A DNA stretch of 64,000 nt from Actinobacteria bacterium IMCC26207 (lineage in GTDB: Bacteria > Actinomycetota > Acidimicrobiia > Acidimicrobiales > Microtrichaceae): NCBI GenBank assembly GCA_001025035.1, contig LCZK01000006.1, positions 1 through 64,000 of the forward strand. Reading direction: 5' to 3'. Made by a program: the position numbers and the translations under genes. Below the pieces are notes generated by a model, which worked only from the letters and a program-made list of their open reading frames with translations, ran no database searches and was not told the origin of the DNA. Of this stretch, positions 25,756 to 34,631 are shown piece after piece; the first letter of the stretch is position 1; every line of letters begins with the position of its first letter.

Positions 25756-26493
25756 TCATGGCGCAGTGAGGAGCGGGCCGATTCGGCTGAGTCCGCTGAG
25801 GAGTGCCTCTTGGCCAGATTCTTCGAGGGCCAAATAGGCCGGCATCACAATCTCGTCGGTCAACAACTCTGCCTCGTCACGCTGCTCGCGCTGCCCATCC
25901 GAGATCTCTCCTACAGCATCATCGGCCCAGCCAAACATGGCCATGTCATTAGGTCGTGAGATTGCGTGCGCAACCACCGAGTCAAGGCCCACTGCTCGCA
26001 AAGCAAGCAGGTGTGCACTGCCACGAAACTCTCGTAGCAACGAGATCAACTGCATAGCTCGAGCGGGCGCATCATCAGCTAACGGCATACGGCGTGCCCC
26101 TGCATAGAGGGTGAGCGCAGTTGGATCAGCAGCATCGTTGACTTTGTCGGCTGCGGCCACAAATGCGTCTAGGCCCTCGACTCCTGTCAGCTTGCGACGA
26201 CCAAGTTCGGCAGCGCATTCCCAAAACACAGCCGCTGCCAGAGTCGGTGCGACAATCTCGCTACCAGCATTCCAACTGTCGGCAAGCACCGTTGGCTCAA
26301 AATATCCGAAGGAAGCCTGCACCATCGAGGCATCAACATCACCGAGCACGCCACCTCGCCCGAGAAAATAGAACTTGAAGCCGTCGAGGCCAATCTCGGT
26401 TCCGCTATTCATGGTCTCGGCAACGAAATAGTGCGCCCATCCAAGGTCTCTGATCTGTGGGCAAGCCTCTGCGAGAAGTTCATCAGGATTCAT
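25756..26493 (-). CDS. SCO6745-like family protein
   Basis: A 245-residue soluble, mostly helical protein. The early segment GLDGFKFYFLGRGGVLGDVDASMVQASFGYFEPTVL fits the actinobacterial SCO6745 family pattern of a YFxxRxxPLG stretch followed by FxxFxP, and GSAHLLALRAVGLDSVVAHAI fits its C-terminal half. The family has a winged-helix-like region but no proven DNA target. It is the first gene of the probable SCO6745-DUF2207-lemA operon, ending 4 bases before the next start. Confidence 0.7.
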   Translation of the reverse strand: MNPDELLAEACPQIRDLGWAHYFVAETMNSGTEIGLDGFKFYFLGRGGVLGDVDASMVQASFGYFEPTVLADSWNAGSEIVAPTLAAAVFWECAAELGRRKLTGVEGLDAFVAAADKVNDAADPTALTLYAGARRMPLADDAPARAMQLISLLREFRGSAHLLALRAVGLDSVVAHAISRPNDMAMFGWADDAVGEISDGQREQRDEAELLTDEIVMPAYLALEESGQEALLSGLSRIGPLLTAP

Positions 26494-26638
26494 GGCTTTA
26501 TCTTTGCATCCGCAGCACCTGTTTGCTTAGGCAATTCCAAGCCTTGGATGCTCTTGGCAGGAGGAGTAGCTTTTCGTGGCATCGGTCCAGTAGCAGTTTG
26601 CTGCGTGGAGTAGCCAGAGCAAGGAACGAAGGGGACCC

Positions 26639-27079
26639 ATGTTTGAAATTTCTGATTCAGCGGTTGCAGAAGATGGAGACCTTTCCGCTCGTGCAGCATC
26701 GCTGCGATCCCGAACGGCGGTACAAGACCAGGACCGTGCGGCATGGCTCGCCCTGTTTACCGAGGACGCAGTGGTGCAAGACCCAGTTGGCCCCTCGGCT
26801 TTTGACGAATCAGGTCTGGGCCATCACGGAACCGAGGCAATTGCAGCTTTTTGGGACACCGTGATTGCACCCAACCCCGTCAGCATGCGCATTCATGGGT
26901 CCTACGCCGGAGCGCAAGAGGTTGCCAATGTCATCACGATTACCACCGAATTTCCGGATGGGTCACGAGCCGAAGTACCAGGCGTGGCCATCTATAAGGT
27001 GAACGAAGCGGGCAAGGTTGTTGCCCTGCGCGCCTTTTGGGAGATGGATCAACTCAACTTTGTTGCTGCGCCGATCTAG
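26639..27079 (+). CDS. NTF2-like / SnoaL-type protein
   Basis: A 146-residue cone-fold protein of the ketosteroid-isomerase superfamily. The N-terminal helix pair (RSRTAVQDQDRAAWLALFTEDAVVQDP) and the curved sheet ending in ALRAFWEMDQL are typical. Asp and His residues line the likely pocket (DAVVQDPVG, GHHGTEAI). It may be an isomerase, hydrolase or ligand binder; no neighbour fixes the substrate. It is divergent from the SCO6745-like gene and ends 12 bases before the convergent rlmB. Confidence 0.8.
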   Translation: MFEISDSAVAEDGDLSARAASLRSRTAVQDQDRAAWLALFTEDAVVQDPVGPSAFDESGLGHHGTEAIAAFWDTVIAPNPVSMRIHGSYAGAQEVANVITITTEFPDGSRAEVPGVAIYKVNEAGKVVALRAFWEMDQLNFVAAPI

Positions 27080-27090
27080 TTGTCGCTCAG

Positions 27091-28158
27091 CTAGTTATCG
27101 CGGAGACGAGCAATCTCGTAACACGCAACTGCACCAGCCGAGGCCACGTTCAGCGAAGCGAGCCGGCCGTGCAGAGGGATTGAGGCCGTCAGGTCGCAGC
27201 GCTGCCGAACAAGGCGGGACAGTCCTTTGCCCTCTGCCCCCAGGACGAGGCAAACCCCCGACTGCGCAACCTCAAGATTATGAATCGCAGTGTCTCCGGC
27301 CATATCTAGGCCAACAGTCCAGATTCCAGCGGCCTTCATCGTCTCGATAGCAGTCGGCAAGCCACCGACAAGGGCCATGGGTAGGTACTCGATGGCACCC
27401 GCAGCAGTCTTTGTAACCGTAGGCGTGACATGAACGGCGCGATGCTTCGGCAAAATCACCCCCGTCACGCCAGCACACTCGGCAATTCGCAGAAGCGCTC
27501 CAAGGTTGCCGGGGTCGGTTACTCCGTCTACAGCCAGCAAGAACGGGGCTTGGCCATCCACCGTCTCGAACAAGTTCTCGAGGGGCGTCTCTGAGATTTC
27601 ACCCGCTCGGGCGACGATCCCCTGAGGAGCATCAGTATGACTGACCGAGTCAAGCTTGGTTCGACTGACATGAGTGACCGGAACCCGTAGTTCATCGGCC
27701 AAATCCAATATGTCCGCAATGATGTCGACGCGTTCAATCTCATTCGAGATGACAATCTCGTAGGTTCGCCGCTCACCAGCCAACAACAACTCGCGAACAG
27801 CTTGGCGACCCTCGACTTGGGTGCCGCCAAGACCACGATCCTTATTGGCCGGCCGGGCTGCATCGCGACCACCTGTGCGGCCACCTGTGCGCGTGCCGGA
27901 ACTTCGAGCGCCAATGCTTCGAGCCCCGGCTGCCCCGCGAGTAGAAGTTGGTTTGGCTACGACGGGCACTGCTGCGCCACGGCGCTTGGCCCCAGCTTTT
28001 GTACCGCCGGATTTAGGGCCACCGGATTTAGGGCCACCGGATTTTGCACTGCCAGATTTAGGAGCGCCGGATTTTGCACTGCCCCGGCCTGCGCCAGATT
28101 TAGCACCGCCAGATTTAGCACCGCCAGATTTAGCACCGCTCGGTCGACCTGGACTCAT
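27091..28158 (-). CDS. rlmB: TrmH/RlmB-type 23S rRNA 2'-O-methyltransferase
   Basis: A 355-residue protein. The C-terminal 245 residues are a SpoU-class enzyme: substrate-binding domain (EGRQAVRELLLAGER), then the SPOUT methyltransferase with DGVTDPGNLGALLRIAECAG, VLGAEGKGLS and ASLNVASAGAV, the knot that binds S-adenosylmethionine. It is expected to methylate a guanosine in 23S rRNA. The first 100 residues are a basic low-complexity tail of KSGGA and KSGGP repeats (15-base units, about 28003-28150), probably RNA-binding and disordered. In related genomes cysS often sits between rlmB and ispF; here only an 88-base gap separates them. Confidence 0.92.
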   Translation of the reverse strand: MSPGRPSGAKSGGAKSGGAKSGAGRGSAKSGAPKSGSAKSGGPKSGGPKSGGTKAGAKRRGAAVPVVAKPTSTRGAAGARSIGARSSGTRTGGRTGGRDAARPANKDRGLGGTQVEGRQAVRELLLAGERRTYEIVISNEIERVDIIADILDLADELRVPVTHVSRTKLDSVSHTDAPQGIVARAGEISETPLENLFETVDGQAPFLLAVDGVTDPGNLGALLRIAECAGVTGVILPKHRAVHVTPTVTKTAAGAIEYLPMALVGGLPTAIETMKAAGIWTVGLDMAGDTAIHNLEVAQSGVCLVLGAEGKGLSRLVRQRCDLTASIPLHGRLASLNVASAGAVACYEIARLRDN

Positions 28159-28246
28159 GCTCTTACTCCTCTTGCGTTTTTAGTCATCTTCAAAGCTGTT
28201 GCTGCACGCTCTTGGTGAGCGCTGTTTGTCAGTGCTGGCTGGGTAC

Positions 28247-28759
28247 TCACTTGCCAGCCTCGGGTGAGATCTGTTCAGCGGAGCCGGCCGACTCAATCAG
28301 CGCCGAAGCAAAACATGCGATGCCCTCGGACCGGCCAAGCCCACCGATCCCCTCGGCGCGCCTGCCTTTAATGGTTACTGGTGCGCCAACTCGTGCCGAC
28401 AGAATCTGCTGCATCTGCTCCCGACGAGCGGCCAACTTGGGTCGCTCGGCAATGACCGAACAATCTACGTTCACAACAATCCAGTTCTCAGCGAGCAGCA
28501 TGCGAACAATCTCATCAAGCAATTCCAAGCTGTTTGCACCGCGCCAGCGCTCATCAGTATCAGGAAAATGAGTACCCAAATCGCCCAAGCCGGCAGCCCC
28601 CAGCAGAGCCTCACCCACGGCGTGAGTAATGACATCAGCATCTGAATGCCCATGTAGCCCGGGCTCACCATCAAAGCGCACGCCACCGAGCACGAGCACC
28701 CGATCAGGGTCCTCAGAAAACTTGTGGACATCGAATCCATTGCCGATCCGCAGACTCAT
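28247..28759 (-). CDS. ispF: 2-C-methyl-D-erythritol 2,4-cyclodiphosphate synthase
   Basis: A 170-residue enzyme of the MEP isoprenoid pathway, using the ATG at 28759; a longer frame upstream reads through a non-coding tandem repeat and is rejected. Motifs: GNGFDVHKF (metal-binding Asp and His), LHGHSDADVITHAVGEALLGA, DLGTHFPDTD, VNVDCSVIAERPKL and GRRAEGIGGLGRSEGIACFA. The family usually has KATTxExLGxxGRxEGI at the last site, so TTE is replaced by RAE. It forms a trimer with zinc. ispD lies 1 kb away on the same strand with a TauE-type gene between. Confidence 0.93.
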   Translation of the reverse strand: MSLRIGNGFDVHKFSEDPDRVLVLGGVRFDGEPGLHGHSDADVITHAVGEALLGAAGLGDLGTHFPDTDERWRGANSLELLDEIVRMLLAENWIVVNVDCSVIAERPKLAARREQMQQILSARVGAPVTIKGRRAEGIGGLGRSEGIACFASALIESAGSAEQISPEAGK

Positions 28760-28773
28760 GCTCAACAGTCTCC

Positions 28774-28877
28774 CCCACTGAACCCCATCAAGGCGAGTGC
28801 TAGCCCTCTGCTCAGGACAAGCCACCCCACTGAACCCGATCGAGGCGAGTGCTAGCTCTCCGCTCAGGCCAAGCCGC
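28774..28877. repeat. 52-base tandem repeat, two units
   Basis: Units at 28774-28825 and 28826-28877 begin CCCACTGAACCC and share GCGAGTGCTAGC. They differ at about six positions. They lie directly before the ispF start codon, so they form its leader or promoter region. Confidence 0.85.
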
Positions 28878-28910
28878 CCCAGGACAGCGCATCTGGTCGC
28901 CTGCGGGCAT

Positions 28911-28957
28911 CAACCCGGATGATTTTGGTCGACTATCGACCAGAATCATCCGGGTTG
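28911..28957. terminator. Long hairpin, 22-bp arms and 3-base loop
   Basis: The left arm 28911-28932 pairs with 28936-28957, with one G-T type mismatch, around a CTA loop. It lies after the TauE-type gene and before ispF on the minus strand. A T-run is absent on both sides, so a stable stem that ends the upstream transcript or protects its 3' end is likely but unproven. Confidence 0.6.
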
Positions 28958-29013
28958 GCTCGAAAAAGGGGCCGCGCTGGCTTAGGGCGGCACAGACTCA
29001 GGACAGCGGTGAC

Positions 29014-29754
29014 TCAGGACAGCGCGTCAAAGATAAGCGCAACAGCCGAAACCACGAGCGTGAGCAACACGAGTTTCTCAAAGCTTGGGCCAGCGAGCCG
29101 CTTGCGTAGTCGCAAACCAATTGGCGTCGCAATTGCGACGGCTACAGATGCAACCACTGCCCCCACAAGCCTGTCCGGGGTCATCTGCCCTTGACCCAGC
29201 AGAATTACTAGCTGCACGGCTCCCGTCACGCCGAACATGAACGTCAGCGAATGGATATATGCCCGAGCAGGGAGTCGATACGAGTGAAACCAGGTAGCAA
29301 CGATCGGGCCCGACACACCGATTGCACCTTGCATCGCTCCAGCGATCAGGCCTACTGCTGGCGACCAACGTCGAGTGAACGCCGGGGAAAAACTAAACTC
29401 GGGTTTGCGAATGAACTGAAAGAGAAACAGCAGGATTGACAGCGCTAACACAATCAGAAAAGGTTGCTCTGGCAGATTCACCAAAGCAATGGTGCCGATA
29501 ACGGCCCCCACTACACCGAGTCCACAAAGGCGACCTAGGTCTCTTGTTTGGGCTTGAGCGTCACGGCTCTCCCAGCACAAAAACGCATTCGCAGCCAGAT
29601 TTGGAATGGCGATGATCACCACGGCGTCCTCGATGCCGAGGACCAAAGAAATCAGGGGAACAGCGATAAGCGGGTACCCCAAGCCAGTCACGCTCTTGAT
29701 GAGCGCTCCCAGGCCAGAGGCCAGAAGCACCACGAGTAACTGCGTGCTCGTCAA
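29014..29754 (-). CDS. TauE/SafE (TSUP) family anion exporter
   Basis: A 246-residue protein with about eight membrane helices in two related halves. N-terminal GLGALIKSVTGLGYPLIAVPLIS and second-half GLIAGAMQGAIGVSGPIVATWF are the family's paired signatures. Members move sulfite, sulfonates or other organic anions. It sits between ispD (2-base gap, same strand) and ispF, so is co-transcribed with isoprenoid genes, without an obvious functional link. Its stop codon lies inside a 16-base direct repeat (GACTCAGGACAGCG at 28995 and 29011). Confidence 0.88.
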   Translation of the reverse strand: MTSTQLLVVLLASGLGALIKSVTGLGYPLIAVPLISLVLGIEDAVVIIAIPNLAANAFLCWESRDAQAQTRDLGRLCGLGVVGAVIGTIALVNLPEQPFLIVLALSILLFLFQFIRKPEFSFSPAFTRRWSPAVGLIAGAMQGAIGVSGPIVATWFHSYRLPARAYIHSLTFMFGVTGAVQLVILLGQGQMTPDRLVGAVVASVAVAIATPIGLRLRKRLAGPSFEKLVLLTLVVSAVALIFDALS

Positions 29755-29756
29755 CC

Positions 29757-30542
29757 TCAGTCCAGTTGTGAGTCATGGTCAACGGATTCAAGCAACGCCG
29801 CCGCAATGATTAGGTCGGCGCGCTCGGTGAGCTTTAGGTTTGAGCGTTCCCCGGCGATGAGGGTGATCTTGACCCCAAGCGCCTCGACTAGACCGGCATC
29901 GTCTGTTGCTTCACCATCGCTGTCATAGGCCCGGCGCAGCAACGCAGCTTGAAACCCCTGTGGCGTTTGCACCGCTCGAAGCAGGTCGCGATCGATCACA
30001 GCACTGTCAGACCCAGCACTGTCAGATCCAGCACTGTATGGGCCAGCACTGTCTGATCCAGCGGTCTCTGTGGTGACTACTCGAATCGTGTCGACTACTT
30101 GAACCGCAGGCACTACAGCGGTTACTCCCGATTGAACCTGCGCAATCACCTGAGCAAATAAGTCGGCTGTAGCCAAGGGCCGAGCTGCGTCGTGAACCAA
30201 AATCACCGTCGCATCGGAGGGGATTGCAGCTAGACCGGCCCGAACCGACTCTGACCGTGTTGACCCTCCCGCTACCACCACAGTTGCGTCGGGAATCTGG
30301 CCATCTGCTGTTGCAAGCGAGTCGGCAGGTAGCACGGCTACGACTCCATCGCATGCAGCGGCAGCAGTTCGAGCAGCACGATCAATCACCCGAACCCCGG
30401 CCAGTGAATCAAACTGCTTCAGCGACCCAAACCGCTGACCCGAACCACCTGCAAGCAAGACACACCAGACAGAGCCACTTTTCTGGGCAGGCACGGGGTC
30501 ACCTTCGCGCTCAAACTCCTGGTTGATTTCTGCCTGAGCCAT
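29757..30542 (-). CDS. ispD: 2-C-methyl-D-erythritol 4-phosphate cytidylyltransferase
   Basis: A 261-residue MEP-pathway enzyme that joins CTP to methylerythritol phosphate. CTP-binding loop: LLAGGSGQRFGSLKQF. Other motifs: VAGGSTRSESVRAGL, VLVHDAARPLA, VVPAVQVVDTIRVV and LLRAVQTPQGF, then ATDDAGLVEALG. A loop before RDLLRAVQTPQ is enlarged by AGSDSAGPYSAGSDSAGSDS, encoded by four 15-base units at 30001-30060; it is likely surface-exposed and tolerated. The start ATG has GAGGGC just before it. Confidence 0.92.
   Translation of the reverse strand: MAQAEINQEFEREGDPVPAQKSGSVWCVLLAGGSGQRFGSLKQFDSLAGVRVIDRAARTAAAACDGVVAVLPADSLATADGQIPDATVVVAGGSTRSESVRAGLAAIPSDATVILVHDAARPLATADLFAQVIAQVQSGVTAVVPAVQVVDTIRVVTTETAGSDSAGPYSAGSDSAGSDSAVIDRDLLRAVQTPQGFQAALLRRAYDSDGEATDDAGLVEALGVKITLIAGERSNLKLTERADLIIAAALLESVDHDSQLD
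30001..30060. repeat. Four 15-base tandem units inside ispD
   Basis: Units start GCACTGTCAGACCCA, GCACTGTCAGATCCA, GCACTGTATGGGCCA and GCACTGTCTGATCCA. They encode SDSAG-type pentads in a loop of the enzyme. Confidence 0.9.
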
Positions 30543-30610
30543 GCCCTCAAGCTACTGCCCACGCACCCCAACTCGGCACTGAGGCGGCAGTCACACGCAT
30601 TATCGCTACG

Positions 30611-31279
30611 ATGGCAACCGTGACTGACATGGATCTGCTGCTTGGTGTTGAGCTTTTTGACCAGTTCGACGAGGACGACCATCGCCAATTGGCTGATGCT
30701 GCTGAAACACTGGTTCTTGCGCGCAGTGATGTCGTATTCGTCGAAGGTGTCGAGGCTGATGCCTGCTACGTCGTGATTAGCGGGCGTGTGGCCATTTCGA
30801 ATAAGTCCTTCGATGGCCGCGAATCCATGATTGCGATGATGGAGCGGGGTGACTTGTTTGGCGAGATGGGCCTGTTCGATGGCCTAGGCAGATCTGCCGA
30901 GGCGCGCTCGCTTGAACCCTCGGCCGTGATTCGAATTCCTTATGACGTACTGCGAAGCATCTGGGAAAATAAGCCAGAGCTGCTGTGGTCAGTGGTGCGC
31001 CTACTCAGCCAGCGGATCCGATCGACCGACGAGGCACTTGCTGACTCGTTCTTCTTGGATGTGACTGGGCGAACGGCGAAGCACTTGTTGGAATTGGCTG
31101 GGGATCGTGATGAGTTTGAAATCCCCATTACTCAAGAAGAGCTAGCCGGACTAGTCGGCGCTTCTCGAGAGCGTGTGAATAAGGCAATCGCTAGCTTCTT
31201 GAAGCTTGGATGGATTGAACAGAACGATCGTTCCTACCGAATCCTCAAGCGCCGCGAACTCGAGATTCGCTCCCGCTAA
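30611..31279 (+). CDS. Crp/Fnr family transcriptional regulator
   Basis: A 222-residue regulator. N-terminal cyclic-nucleotide-binding fold (GVELFDQFDEDDHRQLA; FVEGVEADACYVVISGRVAI; GDLFGEMGLFDGLGRSAEARS with the phosphate-binding Glu-Arg/Ser-Ala pattern), a dimerisation helix, then the winged helix with ITQEELAGLVGASRERVNKAIASFLKLGWIE. The preserved FGEMGLF and RSAEA suggest it still binds a nucleotide such as cAMP. It is divergent from ispD (68 bases between starts) and overlaps the convergent hydrolase gene by 4 bases. An in-frame ATG at 30629 is an alternative start. Confidence 0.92.
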   Translation: MATVTDMDLLLGVELFDQFDEDDHRQLADAAETLVLARSDVVFVEGVEADACYVVISGRVAISNKSFDGRESMIAMMERGDLFGEMGLFDGLGRSAEARSLEPSAVIRIPYDVLRSIWENKPELLWSVVRLLSQRIRSTDEALADSFFLDVTGRTAKHLLELAGDRDEFEIPITQEELAGLVGASRERVNKAIASFLKLGWIEQNDRSYRILKRRELEIRSR

Positions 31280-31944
31280 CTTCCCAAAAACTCAAGCGCC
31301 TTATTCCACGCGTCTGCAGCATCATCGGCTCGATGTGCCGGCCGGGAGGGATCATGCACAAACCCGTGGTCGGCACCTTCATACAGTTCGACCCTGACCC
31401 CGGCATCGATCAGTTCTTGAACATCACCCGGTGGGGTGTAGCCATCCTCTGATCCGACCACGGCCATCGCTCGACCTGCCTGCGCTGAGTGAATCGCGGC
31501 GAGTGGATCGGCCTGACCGGGCCCCGCCCAGGCCGGTGGCACATGAACCATTCCATAAAAAGAAACAACCTTGCTGAACCGCGGGTGGTTCGAGGCTTTC
31601 AGCGCATACATCCCGCCCATACAGAACCCAATCAAGCCCACCGATGCGCACCCCGTGGCATCGGCAGCAGCAGCGGCATCACCAAGGAGTTGGCTGTCAA
31701 CGAGTTGAAACATGGCTTCGCTGCGAGCTTCGAAGAATGCAGGGTCGCTCGGTCCGGGAAGATCTTGGCCTGGGAATGGCTCAAAGGAAGTGACGGCCCA
31801 CCCGGTGCGCTCAGACAGCGAATCACAAAGGTCGGTGAATAAGGGCCGAAGGCCGATGATGTCGGGAATGACAACCAGTCCTCGATCCGCCGAGTCCGGT
31901 CGGGATAGATATGCCGGAGTTCCGGAAGGCAAAATCAGGTTCAT
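31276..31944 (-). CDS. Dienelactone hydrolase family protein
   Basis: A 222-residue alpha/beta hydrolase. Cys nucleophile in GFCMGG, Asp in the SEDGYTPPGD stretch and His in GADHGFVHD form the expected Cys-Asp-His triad. The first strand region VVIPDIIGLRP is typical. The family opens dienelactones in aromatic degradation but many members have other esterase roles. No aromatic genes are adjacent. Convergent with the Crp-type gene. Confidence 0.88.
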   Translation of the reverse strand: MNLILPSGTPAYLSRPDSADRGLVVIPDIIGLRPLFTDLCDSLSERTGWAVTSFEPFPGQDLPGPSDPAFFEARSEAMFQLVDSQLLGDAAAAADATGCASVGLIGFCMGGMYALKASNHPRFSKVVSFYGMVHVPPAWAGPGQADPLAAIHSAQAGRAMAVVGSEDGYTPPGDVQELIDAGVRVELYEGADHGFVHDPSRPAHRADDAADAWNKALEFLGS

Positions 31945-31974
31945 CTAAACGAATCTACTCTGCAGATTTGGCAA

Positions 31975-33060
31975 TCACGCGTAGCGATCAAGGATGCTCA
32001 ACTCGGCAATACGGGCAAGCGCAGTCTTAATAGTTTTTGCCCAGTGCTCGTCAACGCCATCTACCTCCGCAAGCTCACTCACTGTGGCCCGAGTGAGCTT
32101 ATCTAGGGAACCAAAGTGCTCGACTAACAGATCGACAATGTCATCGGGAATGCGTGGGACGCGGGACAACATTCGGTAACCGCGAGGCTCAATCGATGCA
32201 TCAAGGTCGTCCGTCTGTCCTGACAAGTGCGTTGCCTGGACGACCTCTTCGGCATCGAGCAGGGCATCCACTTCTAGGCCCGAGAGCGTCTCTATGGCTT
32301 GCTCAAGGTTCCACTGCATATCGGACTGGAAGTAGTCCCGAACAACGAGGCGACGCTCATCTTCGATGCCGGCCATCAACTCTCTCAGTTGCAGACCAAT
32401 CAGTCGGCCATCGGTGCCAAGTTCGGTCAGGTACTGCTCAATCTCTTGAGAGATTCGAGCCACCAATTCGGCACGCTGCAACAGCGTGACTACATCTCGC
32501 AACGTAACGATGTCTTCAACCTCGAGTGAGGTCAGATTTGAAGACACCTCATCAAGGCGGGCTTTGTAGCGCTCAAGCGTCTGAAGCGCCTGATTACAGC
32601 GGCTGAGGATTGATGGAATCGGCTCAAGCTGATAGCGGTCATTCTTGGTGTACACCGTGACCACGGCCATGTCTTCCGACACAGAGAGCACTGGAACCCC
32701 AATGGAGCGAGCCACTCGCTCGGCAGTGCGATGGCGCGTGCCGGTTTCTTCTGTGGGTACGTTCGGGTTGGGCACAAGGTGCACGTTGGCCCGAGCGATG
32801 TAGCCAGCATCTGGGGTGAGGACGATGGCCCCGTCAGTTTTGGCTAGCTCAGATAAGCGCTGAGGCGAGAACGAGGCGTTGATCAGGAATCCACCAGATG
32901 AGATATTCAGTACCTCTGGGCCATCTCCAATGACGATGAGTGCGCCCATTCCGGCTTTCAGGATGCGGTCGAGGCCTTCTCGCAGCGGACGCCCAGGAGC
33001 AACTGCAGCAAGGGCAGTCTGGAGTTCAGCGCTATGACGTTGATCTTGACGTTGAGTCAC
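31975..33060 (-). CDS. disA: DNA integrity scanning protein, diadenylate cyclase
   Basis: A 361-residue protein that makes c-di-AMP from two ATP and scans DNA for branched structures. The DAC domain (about 15-150) has the catalytic DGA at 76-78 and GTRHRTAER from 107. A helical linker (about 160-290) and a C-terminal helix-hairpin-helix DNA-binding domain (LVEHFGSLDKLTRATVSELAEVDGV) complete the family layout at normal length. It follows radA on the same strand with a 153-base gap, the usual actinobacterial pairing; RadA is a known DisA partner in Bacillus. Confidence 0.95.
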   Translation of the reverse strand: MTQRQDQRHSAELQTALAAVAPGRPLREGLDRILKAGMGALIVIGDGPEVLNISSGGFLINASFSPQRLSELAKTDGAIVLTPDAGYIARANVHLVPNPNVPTEETGTRHRTAERVARSIGVPVLSVSEDMAVVTVYTKNDRYQLEPIPSILSRCNQALQTLERYKARLDEVSSNLTSLEVEDIVTLRDVVTLLQRAELVARISQEIEQYLTELGTDGRLIGLQLRELMAGIEDERRLVVRDYFQSDMQWNLEQAIETLSGLEVDALLDAEEVVQATHLSGQTDDLDASIEPRGYRMLSRVPRIPDDIVDLLVEHFGSLDKLTRATVSELAEVDGVDEHWAKTIKTALARIAELSILDRYA

Positions 33061-33213
33061 TCGATACCCCTTTGCTGCTCAGGCACACGCATTCTGAGCA
33101 ACCTGAGGGACAAGCCATCGAGGAGCAAAGTGTGCAACATTGCGCATTCTAGTGGCGGGTGCGTTGTTTGCGGCAGCGGAATTACGCAGTTGGGTTGGCA
33201 GAGCAGCAGAGGC

Positions 33214-34569
33214 TTACTGTTTTTGCAGGCTGAGTAGCTCGATAGCTGCTGCTAGGGAAGGCACCCGGAGGAGGTCAATCGGAGCATCAGTATCTGGTGC
33301 TGAACGAGGGACCACAGCAGTGGTGAACCCCAAACGAGCAGCCTCGGCCACGCGACGCTCGATTCGACCAACTTGGCGGATCTCTCCCCCAAGGCCGACC
33401 TCTCCGCAGGCAACCATCGATGGAGGGATAGGCACGCCCGCCACCGCCGAGGCAAGCGCCAGACAAATGGCAAGATCGGCTCCTGGCTCGACCACCTTGA
33501 CCCCACCAACTGCGTTTGCGTAGACATCGAGTTGCTGAATACGGATGCCAGCGCGTCGCTCCAGCACGGCGAGGAGTAACGCCAACCTGCCGCTATCAAG
33601 GCCTTGGCAGGACCGGCGTGGCTGAGGGAGTTGCGAGGAAGCCACCAGCGTTTGCACCTCTACTAGGAGCGGACGGTGACCCTCTAGTGCGGGTGTGACA
33701 ATCGAACCCGGGATTCCCGGGCGACGATCCCCAATGAACAGACCGGATGGATCTGGTACTGGCTCGAGGCCAGAGGCCACCATGGCAAAAAGTCCGAGCT
33801 CTTCGGTCGAACCGAACCGGTGCTTTTGTGCTCTGAGGAGACGAAGTGCATGGTGGCGATCACCCTCGAATGAGAGCACTGTATCTACTACATGCTCGAG
33901 TACCCGAGGCCCAGCTAACTGACCATCTTTGGTGACGTGGCCGACGAGCAACACGGTGGTTCCGGTGGTCTTGGCTGTCTGCACTAATCGATGAGCGCAC
34001 TCGCGTACCTGAGTGACTGACCCAGGGGCCGAGGTATATGCAGGGTCATGCAGGGTTTGGATGGAATCGACCACACAAATCTCTGGACGGACCTCGTTGA
34101 TGTGGTGAATAACGTTGGGGAGGGAGGTCTCTGCTGCGAGTAACAAATTGTCCTGCAGAGCTCCGAGGCGATCTGCGCGAAGGCGCACCTGATCGGCTGA
34201 CTCCTCGCCCGTGATGTAGAGAACAGTTGACCCAGCCGCAGCTCGAGCGCCCATGAGTTGCAGGACAAGAGTTGACTTGCCAACTCCAGGCTCGCCGCCA
34301 ACAAGGGTGACGCTTCCGGGCACGAGCCCGCCGCCTAGTACTCGATCAACCTCGGGGATTCCTGTTGGTACGGGCTGGCCGTCCTGAGAGCGAACAGCCG
34401 TAATTGGAACTGGCGGCACGGGTGGATCAGAGAGGCTGGAGATGCTTGATGGCAGGTCCAGTTCTTCAGTGAGAGTGTTCCAATCCCCACAGCCTGCGCA
34501 TTTTCCGGACCACTTTGGTGCCTCTGCACCGCAACTCATGCATCGAAAGACTGTGCGGGTTTTGGCCAT
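33214..34569 (-). CDS. radA: DNA repair protein RadA
   Basis: A 451-residue branch-migration helicase of recombinational repair. Zinc finger C10-x2-C13...C24-x2-C27; Walker A GGEPGVGKST at 91-100; Walker B CVVDSIQ; the RadA motif KNRFG appears as K249-H-R-F-G253, an Asn to His change; the C-terminal third is the Lon-like domain (GGVKVVEPGADLAICLALASA). Length is standard. The start ATG is preceded by a short gap after the lppM-type gene on the other side. Confidence 0.95.
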   Translation of the reverse strand: MAKTRTVFRCMSCGAEAPKWSGKCAGCGDWNTLTEELDLPSSISSLSDPPVPPVPITAVRSQDGQPVPTGIPEVDRVLGGGLVPGSVTLVGGEPGVGKSTLVLQLMGARAAAGSTVLYITGEESADQVRLRADRLGALQDNLLLAAETSLPNVIHHINEVRPEICVVDSIQTLHDPAYTSAPGSVTQVRECAHRLVQTAKTTGTTVLLVGHVTKDGQLAGPRVLEHVVDTVLSFEGDRHHALRLLRAQKHRFGSTEELGLFAMVASGLEPVPDPSGLFIGDRRPGIPGSIVTPALEGHRPLLVEVQTLVASSQLPQPRRSCQGLDSGRLALLLAVLERRAGIRIQQLDVYANAVGGVKVVEPGADLAICLALASAVAGVPIPPSMVACGEVGLGGEIRQVGRIERRVAEAARLGFTTAVVPRSAPDTDAPIDLLRVPSLAAAIELLSLQKQ

Positions 34570-34631
34570 GCATGCACCCTAGAACTCTGCAGTGACAGTT
34601 CCGGTTCAATTGCCCGGGCTCATCGACCCGA

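Noticed and set aside
28760-28825. N-terminal extension of IspF
   Set aside because: It reads through the 52-base tandem repeat and precedes the conserved start SLRIGNGFDVH; the ATG at 28759 is better.
28774-28957. CRISPR-like array
   Set aside because: Two adjoining units without spacers and one hairpin; no cas genes.
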